In this document: positions 53,030 through 62,424 of the stretch, one piece after another
How positions within the stretch are numbered: position 1 is the first letter of the stretch
How the letters are laid out: every line of letters begins with the position of its first letter
Source of the DNA: Microvirga sp. VF16
GTDB lineage: Bacteria; Pseudomonadota; Alphaproteobacteria; Rhizobiales; Beijerinckiaceae
Assembly: GCF_016864375.1 (NCBI RefSeq)
Contig: NZ_CP069354.1
Span: forward strand, 2,625,501-2,689,500
Length of the DNA stretch: 64,000 bases
Direction of reading: 5' to 3'
Position numbers and translations under genes: made by a program
Notes under the pieces: generated by a model
The model's database searches: none
The model's input: only the letters and a program-made list of their open reading frames with translations
Told to the model about the DNA's origin: nothing

Positions 53030-54028
53030 GCACCCGATGGCTCGCACAACATGTCTTACATTGCGGAGGTATCCCGGCAAATTGCGTGTCACGTTGACCC
53101 TGCCCGCCGAAATCCGCTGACGGTTATGTTCCGCAGCACGTTTCGCCCAGGCACAATAGAGCAACTCGTGCGCCCAATATTTCAAGGTGTTCTTGGGGAA
53201 AACCTGTCTGCCGTGGAACTGATTTACAGTCCGGAGTTTCTACGAGAGTCGACCGCTATAAAAGACTACTTCAATCCGCCAAAGATCGTCGTAGGAACTG
53301 AGGGCGGCAAACGCTCGGCTAATGTGGATAAGCTGTATGAGAACATGTCCGCGCCGATATTTTACACTGGCTATCGTGAGGCAGAATTCATCAAGCTCGT
53401 TGATAATACCTTCCATGCTCTCAAGGTAAGTTTTGCAAATGAAATAGGCCGTGTCTGCGCAAAACTCGGGATCGATGCCGGCAAAATTCATGAAATGTTC
53501 GTTTCCGATACGAAGCTGAACATCTCGCCGCAATATCTTCGGCCGGGCGGGGCTTTCGGAGGCTCATGCCTGCCAAAGGATGTACGTGCGCTGAATTTCA
53601 TCGCTGAAGAAATTGGAGCCAATACGTTCGTTATCGATTCTCTTTTGCGATCGAATGAAGCACACAAGCGATTTTTAGTTGAGCTGGTCACAAAAGGCCT
53701 GGCCCTTGAAGCAAAGGTGCTTTTGGTCGGACTTGCATTCAAGGCAAATAATGACGATCTGCGGGAAAGCCCCAATCTCGATCTCGCGCGCCGTCTTCTT
53801 CAACTGGGATTTCGCTTATCGATCTATGACCCAATGGTTGAGCCGACCAGCATGATGGGTCACAATCTCGGCTATACGTACTCTCATTTGCCGAACATTG
53901 GAGAGATCCTCGTAAGCAAGGAGGAGGCAGAAGCAACGATCTTTGATCTTGTTATAGATGCTAACGGTCTCGCAAATAGGCTGTCTCTCAGATGTAACTC
54001 TTTATTCGATATAAATGCTCTTCGATAA

Positions 54029-54568
54029 AGTGCGTTGGAGACCAGCCTTCTGGCCGCCCCGCTGCAGCATCCAGATTGAACGTTAGTGAAGCGGCGGATT
54101 AAAGCGCTTCGTTCGACAGTCCAGGGCCAGATGGTTTAACGCCTCCACCATCTGCTTTTTACGTAGCTGCCGCCCAACCGTCCGGGCCTCGTGTTTGAGC
54201 AGGGTGTGCGCCTGCCAATGGTCGTGGTGCAAGTCGCACGCGCTGGGCACAGCGGCAGGGAGAAAGAGCCTGATTGACACTCTTGGTCCCCTACGAGGCG
54301 GATCACGGCGTCAAGCCGAGAGTGACCGGATGAGCGTCGATCAACACCGCGCGGCCAACCAGAAACCAGCGCGTGGGCCAGGAGGGCAATGGACTGCAAT
54401 TCCCCGACCCTGAGAACTATCCATTCTGTTCGACCTCGAAATAGTCGTGATGACAATCGTGTGGATGTTTTATGATTCTTACGTGGACTGAGCCTGAGTT
54501 GTCGAGCGCGTCCAGGGTAATCCGCCCTTCATACTATCGACGATCTCAATCCAGCGGAGGCGTTAGTC
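54029..54568. other. Unassigned stretch between algD-like pseudogene and manC
   Basis: 540 bases. Two - strand frames (54083-54280, ending DLHHDHWQAHTLLKHEARTVG..., and 54136-54456, with ELQSIALLAHALVSGWPRG) have partly protein-like composition in adjacent frames. This could be a frameshifted remnant of a gene such as a transposase, but I recognise no family. The manC promoter should be in the last 100 bases. Confidence 0.4.
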
Positions 54569-56032
54569 ATGAGCCTCATCACCCCAGTTCTGATGTCGGG
54601 CGGCACCGGCAGCCGTCTGTGGCCCCTTTCCAGAGAGGCTTACCCGAAACAGCTCCTGCCGCTACTGGGGCAGGGAAGCCTGTTGCAGGAGACGCTTCGG
54701 AGGGTATCCGGCCAGCCGCTTTTCGGCGCGCCTCTCGTGATCGCCAATGCAGAGCACCGGTTCCTGATTGCGGAGCAACTCCGTGAAATGGGATGCGCGG
54801 ATGCCACTCTTCTGCTTGAACCATTTGGGCGCAATACCTGTCCGGCGGCGGCGGTGGCTGCCATCCTGGCCTCCAGGCAGGATCCGGACAGCCTGATTCT
54901 GCTGATGCCGGTCGATCACTGTATCGGGAACGTACCGGAATTCCAGGCGGCTATCGAAGCGGGAAGAACGGCTGCCGAGCAGGGCCATTTCGTGCTCTTC
55001 GGCATGACACCCAAAGCTCCCGCCACCGGGTATGGCTACATCCAATGCGGAGAGTGCCTCGAAGACTCGCGTATCCGTCAGGTGCTGGGCTTCAAGGAGA
55101 AGCCAGACGCGAGTACGGCCAAGAGCTATGTGGAGTCCGGGACATACTCCTGGAACAGTGGCATCTTCCTGCTGCCGACACGTCGATTTCTGGAAGAATT
55201 GAGACGCCTGGAGCCAAGATTGCTGCAGGCTTGTACCCAGTCTGTCGACAAGGCCACCGTCGATCTGGATTTCCTGCGCCTCGATCCTTCATCCTTCCAG
55301 AACATACCCGACATTTCGATCGACTACGCAGTGATGGAAAAGACGTCCCTTGCCGTGGTAGTGCCGATGGATTGCGCATGGTCGGACGTTGGTGCTTGGT
55401 CCGCATTGTGGGATCTGGCCTCAAAAGATCAGGATGGCACAGTCTCCCTCGGTGATGTGGTCGCGCTCGACAGCAGCGGCTGCTATCTCCGCTCGGACGG
55501 CCCCTTGGTGGCGGCTGTTGGAATTCAGGATCTCATTGTCGTTGCAACCCAGGACGCTATTCTGGTCGCGCAGAAAGAGCGAGATCAGGACGTCAAGAAG
55601 CTTGTGGACCAGTTAAAGGCGAGGGGACATGATAGCGCCGTCCAGACGACACGGGTTCACCGGCCGTGGGGCTTCTATCAGTCCCTCCACATGGGTGAAC
55701 GCTTCCAGGTCAAGCGCATCACGGTGAAGCCCGGCGAGAAGCTATCGCTGCAGAAGCACTACCATCGTGCAGAACACTGGATCGTGGTGAACGGGACAGC
55801 GCTTGTCACCCGCGATAACGAACAGATCCTGCTGCGGGAGAACGAGTCAGTCTATCTGCCGCTGGGCTGTGTGCACCGTCTGGAGAACCCCGGCCGCGTG
55901 CTCCTCAATCTGATCGAGGTGCAATCCGGCGCCTATCTCGGGGAGGATGACATCGTACGATTGGAGGATGTCTATGCACGGGACAGCAATGATGGCTTCG
56001 AACGCATGCGCCATCGGCTGACTGTTGCCTAA
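54569..56032 (+). CDS. manC: Mannose-1-phosphate guanylyltransferase / mannose-6-phosphate isomerase
   Basis: A bifunctional enzyme of 487 residues making GDP-mannose (and interconverting Fru-6-P and Man-6-P). The N-terminal nucleotidyltransferase has MSGGTGSRLWPLSREAYPKQ at 9-28 (pyrophosphorylase signature GGTGSRLWPLS) and EPFGRNTCPAAA; FKEKPD is the sugar-phosphate site. The C-terminal cupin isomerase domain (about 360-480) has PGEKLSLQKHYHRAEHWIVV with metal ligands Q-H-H and VHRLENPG. GGAGG precedes the ATG. It fits an exopolysaccharide locus with the disrupted algD-like gene. Confidence 0.94.
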   Translation: MSLITPVLMSGGTGSRLWPLSREAYPKQLLPLLGQGSLLQETLRRVSGQPLFGAPLVIANAEHRFLIAEQLREMGCADATLLLEPFGRNTCPAAAVAAILASRQDPDSLILLMPVDHCIGNVPEFQAAIEAGRTAAEQGHFVLFGMTPKAPATGYGYIQCGECLEDSRIRQVLGFKEKPDASTAKSYVESGTYSWNSGIFLLPTRRFLEELRRLEPRLLQACTQSVDKATVDLDFLRLDPSSFQNIPDISIDYAVMEKTSLAVVVPMDCAWSDVGAWSALWDLASKDQDGTVSLGDVVALDSSGCYLRSDGPLVAAVGIQDLIVVATQDAILVAQKERDQDVKKLVDQLKARGHDSAVQTTRVHRPWGFYQSLHMGERFQVKRITVKPGEKLSLQKHYHRAEHWIVVNGTALVTRDNEQILLRENESVYLPLGCVHRLENPGRVLLNLIEVQSGAYLGEDDIVRLEDVYARDSNDGFERMRHRLTVA

Positions 56033-56352
56033 TATTAGGTCTCTGAAGGAGTGACTCGTTCGTGATTTCCTGCGTCGGAGCGAACGTGATGAGCCAGGGA
56101 GGTTCATCATCCCAATCCCACTCCGATCTGACTGTGCGATCCGCCATCACTGCTGGGTCGTCAATTCATAGCGGTTGGTCATGCGCGAGCCCCCAGATCC
56201 AATAAGCTTGGGGGCTCATGCCTCACACAATCAGCCTGTTTAGGGTAAAGAGCGTTTCCCCGGGGCGGTTTGACTTGGTCTCCCACGAACCCTAGCCTCG
56301 CTAACCCGTCGATCACCTATGAGATGAAATTCTGACAGGCAACGAGGTCACT
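56033..56352. other. Intergenic region with a hairpin after manC
   Basis: 320 bases without a convincing gene. GAGCCCCCA (56187-56195) and TGGGGGCTC (56209-56217) form a perfect 9-bp stem with a 13-nt loop, possibly a terminator for manC, although no T run follows. Confidence 0.45.
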
Positions 56353-56928
56353 GTGACGAAACTGATTGGCATTTCGGGAAGCTTGCGCCAAGCCTCGTTC
56401 AACTCCGCATTGCTGCGAAACGCTGCGGGACTGATGCCCGAGAATACAGAACTCGCGGTCGAAACCATCCGGGGTATCCCGCTCTATGATGGTGAGGTCG
56501 AGGTCAACGAGGGGATCCCTCAGCGCGTCGCAGAGTTGAAAGACGCCATCGCCGCCGCGGATGGGCTGCTTCTCGTCACGCCGGAATACAACAATTCGAT
56601 CCCCGGCGTGTTCAAGAACGCCATCGACTGGCTCTCCCGGCCAGCCTCGGACATCAAGCGGGTTTTCGGCAGCAAGCCAGTGGCTGTCATTGGCGCGTCG
56701 CCGGGCAGTTTCGGCACAATCCTGTCGCAGAATGCGTGGCTTCCGGTGCTGCGCACATTGAGAGCCGATTTCTGGGCCGGAGGGCGCCTGATGGTGTCGC
56801 ATGCGCAGACAGTCTTAAATCAGGATGGCACCTTCGCCGATCAGAAGGTCGAGGAGCAGCTGCGCAAGTTTCTCCAAGGCTTCACGGCCTACGTTCGAGC
56901 CGCACGGCAACACGCATCCGCGCCCTGA
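56353..56928 (+). CDS. NADPH-dependent FMN reductase (ChrR/YieF-like)
   Basis: A flavodoxin-like reductase of 191 residues. The FMN phosphate loop is GISGSLRQASFNSALLR at 6-22, then LLLVTPEYNNSIPGVFKNAIDWLSR, the family's YNxSxPGxLKNAIDW signature, and GASPGSFGT for FMN ring contacts. Such enzymes reduce quinones, chromate or flavins by two-electron transfer. The start is GTG with GAGG 9 nt upstream. It is convergent with the acyltransferase gene, only 2 nt apart. Confidence 0.92.
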   Translation: MTKLIGISGSLRQASFNSALLRNAAGLMPENTELAVETIRGIPLYDGEVEVNEGIPQRVAELKDAIAAADGLLLVTPEYNNSIPGVFKNAIDWLSRPASDIKRVFGSKPVAVIGASPGSFGTILSQNAWLPVLRTLRADFWAGGRLMVSHAQTVLNQDGTFADQKVEEQLRKFLQGFTAYVRAARQHASAP

Positions 56929-56930
56929 GC

Positions 56931-58106
56931 CTAATCCGCTTCCCGCTGTTTGAACGGAGATGCCTCCGATAGCTCGCCGGCAGCTTCGGATACATAGAGC
57001 CGCTCCTGATCGAGATAGGCCTGCACCGCCCGGCGGAGCGAGGGATCGGCGATGTCATGGGCCGAGGAGGTGATCACGGGCCTGTAGCCCCGTGCAAGCT
57101 TGTGCTCTCCCTGCGCTCCTGCCTCAACCCGGTCGAGGCCGCGGGCGATGGCGAATTCGATGGCTTGATAGTAGCAGACCTCGAAATGCAGGAAGGGGTG
57201 ATCCTCGATACATCCCCAATTGCGGCCATAAAGACGCTTATCGCCGATGAAGTTGATGGCACCGGCGATGTAGCGTCCGTTGTGCTTCGCCATGACGAGG
57301 AGGACCCTCTCGGATATACGCTCGCCGATGAGGGAGAAGAAGGAGCGATTGAGATACGGCCGCCCCCATTTCCGGGAGCCTGTATCCATGTAGAACGCGA
57401 AGAAGGCGTCCCAATGCGTTTCCGTGATGTCCTTGCCGGTCACCCACTCGATGGAAATACCATTTGCTAGTGCGTCGCGCCGTTCGCGCCGGATCGCCTT
57501 GCGCTTGCGGGATGCCAGCGCAGTCAGGAAATCCTCGAAACTGCCATAGCGGTCATTGAACCAATGGAACTGCTGATCGTCCCGCTGCAGAAATTTTTCC
57601 GATGTCAGTGCCTTGAGATCTGCGTCCTGCAGGAAGGTAGCGTGGATGGAAGAGGCCCCCGTCTGGTCTCTCAAGGCTCTTAAGCCCGCGACCAGATAGG
57701 AGCGGACTTCCGCCGCTTGAGGTCCGCTCGGGACGAGGAGGCGAGGGCCTGTGACCGGTGTGAACGGTACCGCGACTTGGAGCTTGGGATAATAATGCCC
57801 GCCTGCACGGGTATAGGCGTCCGCCCACGAATGGTCGAAGACGTATTCACCCATGGAATGGGACTTGAGATAGCAGGGGGCCGCGCCCAGCAGTTTCTCA
57901 GCCTCGTCCTCGACGAGAATATGAACAGGGGCCCAGCCGGTCTTTCCCCCAACACAGCCGGAATCCTCCAGCGCGGACAGAAAGGCATGAGATACGAACG
58001 GATTGAACGGATCGTCGTCGCCGGAGCCGGCATTGACGGCGCAGGCATCCCAGTCGGTGGCGGGAACTGCCTTCAGGCCTTGGGCAATTTTGACTTGGAA
58101 GGTCAC
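56931..58106 (-). CDS. GNAT/FemAB-like N-acyltransferase (COG3146)
   Basis: A 391-residue protein of the COG3146 'peptidogalycan' N-acyltransferase group. The start VPATDWDACAVNAGSGDDDPFNPFVSHAFLSALE, FDHSWADAYTRAGGHYYPKLQVAVPFTPVTGPRLL, then HATFL, RDDQQFHWFND, RKRKAIRRER and FLHFEVCYYQAIEFAI are typical. The fold is a double GNAT; the substrate is not established. It is third in a - strand operon after ridA and gdpD, 64 nt behind gdpD. Confidence 0.85.
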   Translation of the reverse strand: MTFQVKIAQGLKAVPATDWDACAVNAGSGDDDPFNPFVSHAFLSALEDSGCVGGKTGWAPVHILVEDEAEKLLGAAPCYLKSHSMGEYVFDHSWADAYTRAGGHYYPKLQVAVPFTPVTGPRLLVPSGPQAAEVRSYLVAGLRALRDQTGASSIHATFLQDADLKALTSEKFLQRDDQQFHWFNDRYGSFEDFLTALASRKRKAIRRERRDALANGISIEWVTGKDITETHWDAFFAFYMDTGSRKWGRPYLNRSFFSLIGERISERVLLVMAKHNGRYIAGAINFIGDKRLYGRNWGCIEDHPFLHFEVCYYQAIEFAIARGLDRVEAGAQGEHKLARGYRPVITSSAHDIADPSLRRAVQAYLDQERLYVSEAAGELSEASPFKQREAD

Positions 58107-58170
58107 AGGGTTTGAAGGATCTCGCCGTTAGGGATTATGAGCTAATCACTCGGCGAGATCCTTGCAACCA

Positions 58171-58923
58171 TCAGGGCAGGAAGCCCTCGAAGACCATCTG
58201 GTCGGCATGCTTCTCGGCCCGGGCGCGATCTTCCGGGTTGCGCACGGTCCAGGTCATCACGGGCAGGTTGCCCAGAATCCGGCTGAGATGGGTCGAGGCA
58301 CAGGGAATGTCCTTCACGCGCCAGGACAGGAAGTGTGGCTGCGTTTCCGAGAAATGCAGGAGGTTTGCCATCCGGTGCTTCTGCTCAGGGGGCAGGAAGC
58401 TGTCCGATTTGGAGGCGTATTCCAGCTCTCCGATGAAGCCACGTGTGATGTTCGATGCGTTCTCGCGCAGATAGGCCACGATGTCCGGATCGAACGACTT
58501 CACGACGAAGGGGCCGTTGTAGTCGGCCAGGATTTCGATGACGCGCTTGGTCAGCCGCATGTCGCCGTTGAACTTGCTCTTGATCTCGATGACCAGGGGC
58601 GTGCGTCCGGCAATTGCGCCGAGGTAGTCCTTCAAAGACGGAATTTTGTCTCCGTCCGTGGCGCCCGCGATGTCGATGTCGGTCAGGGCGGAAAGCTTCC
58701 GCTCAACCACCAGCCCGGTCTCGCTCGTGAGGCGGTCGAGCTCGAAATCGTGGAAGACGATGGCCTCGTTATCGGCGGTCAGCTGAACGTCTAGCTCGAT
58801 GGGGAAGCCGCGCGCGATGGCGGCCTCCGCGGCCGAGATCGTGTTCTCGATGATGCCGTTGGCTTTGTTATGAAGGCCGCGATGGGCAATGGGCTTCGCG
58901 ACGAGCCAGCTCGGGGTGCTCAT
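58171..58923 (-). CDS. Glycerophosphodiester phosphodiesterase
   Basis: A GDPD TIM-barrel enzyme of 250 residues that hydrolyses deacylated phospholipid diesters to glycerol-3-P and an alcohol. Catalytic motif IAHRGLHNKANGIIENT at about 13-29 has the His-Arg and Glu-Asn pairs; FPIELDVQLTADNEAIVFHD supplies ExD and the second catalytic His. VIEIKSKF and VMTWTVRN follow. The ATG at 58923 overlaps the stop of ridA (ATGA), which sets the start although the frame is open upstream. Confidence 0.92.
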   Translation of the reverse strand: MSTPSWLVAKPIAHRGLHNKANGIIENTISAAEAAIARGFPIELDVQLTADNEAIVFHDFELDRLTSETGLVVERKLSALTDIDIAGATDGDKIPSLKDYLGAIAGRTPLVIEIKSKFNGDMRLTKRVIEILADYNGPFVVKSFDPDIVAYLRENASNITRGFIGELEYASKSDSFLPPEQKHRMANLLHFSETQPHFLSWRVKDIPCASTHLSRILGNLPVMTWTVRNPEDRARAEKHADQMVFEGFLP

Positions 58924-59390
58924 TTGACTTCGAACATTCCTTCGACTTCGACACAGGCATCGAGCGGCAATTCCGCGACGCCGATGGTGGAGCGAGCATG
59001 GCGGCCCGCGTCGCCCAGAACCTCGACCATCAGGTCCGAGGCACCGTTCATGACGGGGGCGAGGGCCGCGAAGGTCGGTACTGCATTGATGAAGCCGCCG
59101 AGGCGAATGCAGCGCGTGACCCTGTCGAGATCGCCGACCGCAGCCTTGAGCTGGGCGAGCAGGTTGATGGCACACAGGCGTGCTGCTTCCTGGCCGACCT
59201 CGGGCGAGATTTCTGCGCCGAGCTTGCCCTTGTGGGCGTCGGCCAGCTTGCCATCAAGGTCGAGGCAGAGTTGCCCGGAAATGATGATCAGGTTTCCAGT
59301 CCGTACGAATGGGACATAATTCGCAACCGGCGCAGCTGGCGTCGGGAGAGTGATTCCCAGTTCCTGAAGTTTCTTGTCGACTGCGCTCAT
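58920..59390 (-). CDS. RidA family protein (YjgF/YER057c/UK114)
   Basis: A 156-residue member of the larger RidA-like subgroup. RidA enzymes hydrolyse reactive enamine/imine intermediates made by PLP enzymes. VPFVRTGNLIIISGQL, ARLCAINLLAQLKAAVGDLDRV and the C-terminal VGVAELP-type TIGVAELPLDACVEVEG are present. The catalytic-type Arg of canonical RidA is replaced in this subgroup, so deaminase activity is not assured. The ATG at 59390 has GAGG upstream. First of a three-gene operon with gdpD and the COG3146 gene. Confidence 0.9.
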   Translation of the reverse strand: MSAVDKKLQELGITLPTPAAPVANYVPFVRTGNLIIISGQLCLDLDGKLADAHKGKLGAEISPEVGQEAARLCAINLLAQLKAAVGDLDRVTRCIRLGGFINAVPTFAALAPVMNGASDLMVEVLGDAGRHARSTIGVAELPLDACVEVEGMFEVK

Positions 59391-59515
59391 GGAAGCCTCA
59401 TTCCGTGACATCATCCGGACGGAGTAGTGGCGGATGAGCCGTAAGGACGCAAGCTTGAAGATTGCCCTGTCCGCAGGAGGATCATATCTTGGCTCGCGTC
59501 GGATCTGGAGAAGAT

Positions 59516-60355
59516 ATGCGTTTCCTCTTTGCGGCCTCTGGCTTGTCCATCGCTTTGCTGGCTCCTGCTTTTGCAGAAACGGCGAAGCCCTCGGTTCAAT
59601 TGGTACCTCACAGAGCGGTCTATGATCTCTCGCTCCTGCGGGCCGGTGGTTCAAACGGAGTCGATAATGCGAGGGGGCGCATCGCCATGGAATTCGGCGG
59701 CGATGCCTGCGACGGCTACACCCTCAAATACCGGCAGGTCACCATTCTCAATAGCAGCGAGACGGGCTCGAATACTCTCGACATTCAGACCGCGACCTAT
59801 GAGACGGGTGACGGCCGCTCGATGCATTTCAAGTCCACGGCCTTCCGTCAGGGCATGATCAAGGATGGCGAGGTCGACGGCGACGCCAAGCTCACGCCGC
59901 AGGGCAGCCTCAACGTCGATTTGAAGCAGCCGAAGAGAAAGGCATTCGAGGCCGCGGGCGAGACCGTGTTCCCGACCGAGCATCTCAAGCGTCTGATCGA
60001 AGCGGGGCGCCGGGGTGACAGCACCCTGTCCGTGAAGGTCTATGACGGTTCTAATAAGGGCGACAAGGTTTACGACACCCTGGGCTTGATTGGACGCAAG
60101 ATCGAGGCGGGGGCGGCAACGGCCTCCCTTGAGGATGTTGCCCAAGGCGAAAAACTCGCCTCGGTCGCACGCTGGCCCGTCACGATCAGCTACTTCGAGG
60201 AAGGCAAGGCTGACCGGATGCCGGTCTATACGATCTCGTTCGAACTCTACGAGAACGGCATCAGCCGCAATCTGAAGCTCGATTACGGGGACTTCGCCTT
60301 GAAGGGCGACCTAAAGAGCCTGGACATGCAGGTGCCGAGCCCCTGTCAGCGTTAG
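59516..60355 (+). CDS. eipB: EipB family cell-envelope integrity protein (DUF1849)
   Basis: A periplasmic protein of 279 residues with signal peptide RFLFAASGLSIALLAPAFA. DUF1849/EipB forms a spiral beta structure and protects the envelope in Brucella (family knowledge). Seen here: VPHRAVYDLSLLRAGGSNGVDNARGRIAMEFGGDACDGY, RMPVYTISFELYENGISRNLKLDYGDF, and two cysteines, one in DACDGY (about residue 65) and one at the extreme C-terminus (PSPCQR), matching the conserved long-range disulfide. GGAG precedes the ATG at 59516. It is divergent from ridA and tail to tail with dinB. Confidence 0.9.
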   Translation: MRFLFAASGLSIALLAPAFAETAKPSVQLVPHRAVYDLSLLRAGGSNGVDNARGRIAMEFGGDACDGYTLKYRQVTILNSSETGSNTLDIQTATYETGDGRSMHFKSTAFRQGMIKDGEVDGDAKLTPQGSLNVDLKQPKRKAFEAAGETVFPTEHLKRLIEAGRRGDSTLSVKVYDGSNKGDKVYDTLGLIGRKIEAGAATASLEDVAQGEKLASVARWPVTISYFEEGKADRMPVYTISFELYENGISRNLKLDYGDFALKGDLKSLDMQVPSPCQR

Positions 60356-60368
60356 GATCGACGCTCCT

Positions 60369-61637
60369 CTAGGGTTTGCGCAGCACAATCCCCTTCTGCA
60401 CGGCGTCAGCCCCGAACTTGTCGCGGATCTTGTCGATGGCGGCTTCCATGTGGGCCTGCCGGACCACGCTCTGATCGGCGAGGTCGCCCTTGTCCGCATC
60501 GGCGGCATCACAGAGATCGGCCGCGCCGATGCCTATGAGGCGAAAGGCCGTGCCGTCGCAGGCCGCCTTCAGGAGTTGCCGTGCCGGATCGAACAGGCGA
60601 GCGGCGAGCTGGGTCGGAGCGAGGCCGGATCGTGTCCGCGTGAGCAGACGGAAATCCTTGTCCTTCAGCTTCAGGGTCACGCTCTGCCCGGCGAGGCCGG
60701 CGGTCTTGAGGCGGCGCGAAACCTTTTCCGAGAGCCGCCACAGGATCGGCTCCAGATCCTCGAAGGAACGCAGATCCGTCTCGAAGGTCGTCTCTGCCGA
60801 AATGCTTTTTGTCTCCCGTTCCGGGTTGACCGACCGGCGGTCATCACCCCAGGCAAGACGGGAGAGGCGTTGGGAGTCACGCCCGAGAGCCTCGAACAGG
60901 ATCTTCAGCGGCACGTCGCGCAGATGCGAAATCCGCGTCACGCCGACCTTGGCGAGCCTGTTCTGGGCGGATGCACCGATGCCGGGAATGATCCCGACCG
61001 GCTTGTCGGCGAGGAAATCCGCCGCCTCCTCACGCCCGATAATGGAGAAGCCGCGGGGCTTCTGGAGGTCCGAGGCGATCTTTGCCAGGAACTTGTTGTA
61101 GGACAGCCCGACGGAGATGCTGATCCCGATCTCCTTCTCCACCTTGCGCGCGAAACGGGCGAGGGTGAGGGCAGGACTGCCGTGATGCAGCCGCTCCGTC
61201 CCTGTCAGGTCGAGAAAGGCCTCGTCGATGGAGACGGGCTCCACCAGCGGGGTCAGCTCCCGCATGAGCTGGCGTACCTCACGTCCGGCCTTGCTGTATT
61301 TCTCGCCGTTCGGCTTGATCACCGTGGCATGGGGGCAGAGCTTGAGCGCCTGGAACATGGGCATGGCCGAGCGCACACCATAGGTGCGTGCCACATAGCA
61401 GGCCGTCGAGACGACCCCGCGCTTGCGGCCGCCGATGATGACCGGCTTATCAGCGAGGCTCGGATCGTCCCGTTTTTCCACAGCCGCGAAGAAGGCATCG
61501 CAATCCACATGGGCGATGGATAGGCTGTCGCGCTCCTTGTGCCGCAGAAGGCGAGGGGACCCGCAGGCCGAGCACCGTTCCGCCGTGGGGCTGGCGGCCA
61601 AGGTCAGGCAGTCACGGCAGAAGGGCGCTTCACTCAT
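60369..61637 (-). CDS. dinB: DNA polymerase IV with N-terminal zinc ribbon
   Basis: A Y-family translesion polymerase of 422 residues. Before the usual start there is a 30-residue zinc-ribbon with CRDCLTLAASPTAERCSACG (CxxC-n-CxxC). Catalytic core: HVDCDAFFAAVEKRDDP with the first metal Asp, ARTYGVRSAMP, SIDEAFLDLTG with the Asp-Glu pair, GLSYNKFLAKIASDLQKP, and the helix-hairpin-helix KPVGIIPGIGA. The little-finger domain completes it, but no beta-clamp motif is obvious at the C-terminus (GIVLRKP). It follows the DUF3572 gene by 12 nt. The zinc ribbon variant is common in Hyphomicrobiales. Confidence 0.94.
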   Translation of the reverse strand: MSEAPFCRDCLTLAASPTAERCSACGSPRLLRHKERDSLSIAHVDCDAFFAAVEKRDDPSLADKPVIIGGRKRGVVSTACYVARTYGVRSAMPMFQALKLCPHATVIKPNGEKYSKAGREVRQLMRELTPLVEPVSIDEAFLDLTGTERLHHGSPALTLARFARKVEKEIGISISVGLSYNKFLAKIASDLQKPRGFSIIGREEAADFLADKPVGIIPGIGASAQNRLAKVGVTRISHLRDVPLKILFEALGRDSQRLSRLAWGDDRRSVNPERETKSISAETTFETDLRSFEDLEPILWRLSEKVSRRLKTAGLAGQSVTLKLKDKDFRLLTRTRSGLAPTQLAARLFDPARQLLKAACDGTAFRLIGIGAADLCDAADADKGDLADQSVVRQAHMEAAIDKIRDKFGADAVQKGIVLRKP

Positions 61638-61649
61638 GGCCGGTCGAGG

Positions 61650-61940
61650 CTACTCGAACTCGGACGGCGAGAGAGTCCAATGGGCCTGCATGATGTGCTC
61701 GGGCTTGGTGTTCAGCTCCTTGGCGAGTGCGATCAGCAGCGACTCGTCGGAGACGACATAGTCCAGGATCCCCGCGAAGAACCCAGGGGACGAGGCGGCT
61801 GAGCGGATGGTGTCCGGACGCAGCCCGGAGACTGCCAGGAACCGGCTCAGGCGTTCCTCGTCGCTCGTCAGAAGTGAAAAAGCGCCGAGTGCGACATTTT
61901 CGGCCTCCTCGCGGGTAACTCTTTTTAAGGGAGTGTTCAT
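61650..61940 (-). CDS. DUF3572 family protein
   Basis: A short helical protein of 96 residues from the ATG at 61940 (NTPLKRVTREEAENVALGAFSLLTSDEERLSRFL). GLRPDTIRSAASSPGFFAGILDYVVSDESLLIALAKELN is the DUF3572 core; the function is unknown. An ATG five codons earlier (61955) is possible; neither start has a strong ribosome site. It lies immediately before dinB and is divergent from divK, an arrangement usual in the order. Confidence 0.85.
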   Translation of the reverse strand: MNTPLKRVTREEAENVALGAFSLLTSDEERLSRFLAVSGLRPDTIRSAASSPGFFAGILDYVVSDESLLIALAKELNTKPEHIMQAHWTLSPSEFE

Positions 61941-62040
61941 GCTGTCAATTTGCATTTCATCAATAGGTTTGGATCTAACTATACCATCAAATGAACCATT
62001 GGGCCGGTGAAGTACATCCGAAGCCCCGGGGATAGCGGCC

Positions 62041-62424
62041 ATGAAGAAGACTGTGCTCATCGTTGAGGATAACGAACTCAACATGAAGCTCTTCAACGAC
62101 CTCCTCGAGGCCCACGGCTATGCGACCTTGAAGACCAGCCACGGCATCGAAGCCATGGAACTGGCCCGGGCGCACAAGCCTGACCTGATCCTCATGGACA
62201 TCCAGTTGCCCGAGGTCTCCGGTCTCGAAGTGACACGCTGGCTTAAGGCCGATGACGAACTGAAGTCGATTCCCGTGATTGCCATCACGGCTTTTGCCAT
62301 GAAAGGCGACGAGGAACGGATCCGGGAAGGGGGCTGCGAGGCATATATGTCCAAGCCGATCTCCGTCTCCAAGTTCATCGCGACCGTGAAAACTTATCTC
62401 GAAGCCGACGGCAAGCCGACATAA
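62041..62424 (+). CDS. divK: Cell-cycle response regulator DivK
   Basis: An essential single-domain receiver of 127 residues in the PleC-DivJ-DivL-CckA cell-cycle network. [25 protein letters not shown], phospho-acceptor D53 in [52 protein letters not shown] are all nearly diagnostic of DivK. GGGGATAGC precedes the ATG. In many relatives pleD follows, but here no pleD is present; a non-coding region with a likely small RNA comes next. Confidence 0.97.
   Translation: MKKTVLIVEDNELNMKLFNDLLEAHGYATLKTSHGIEAMELARAHKPDLILMDIQLPEVSGLEVTRWLKADDELKSIPVIAITAFAMKGDEERIREGGCEAYMSKPISVSKFIATVKTYLEADGKPT

Larger units (their letters stand above)
51670..54028 (+). pseudogene. algD: GDP-mannose 6-dehydrogenase gene split by an IS481 element
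   Basis: The 5' part (51670-51927, 86 codons) encodes the Rossmann start KIAILGLGYVGLTAAGCLL and EPGLNDLL, up to VCVGTP. The 3' part (53024-54028, 335 codons with stop) resumes in frame at PSAPDGSHNMSYIAEV and holds SPEFLRESTAIKDY, NTFHALKVSFANEIGR, GGAFGGSCLPKDVRAL with the catalytic Cys, and LAFKANNDDLRESPN. Joined, they give a normal-looking 420-residue enzyme of the AlgD/UGD family; SPEFLRESTAIKDY and FGGSCLPKDVRAL favour GDP-mannose over UDP-glucose. Apart from the insertion the frame is undamaged, so the loss is recent. The 5' fragment runs 54 bases into the IS before a stop at 51981. ManC nearby would supply GDP-mannose. Base composition is lower in GC than flanks. Confidence 0.88.
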
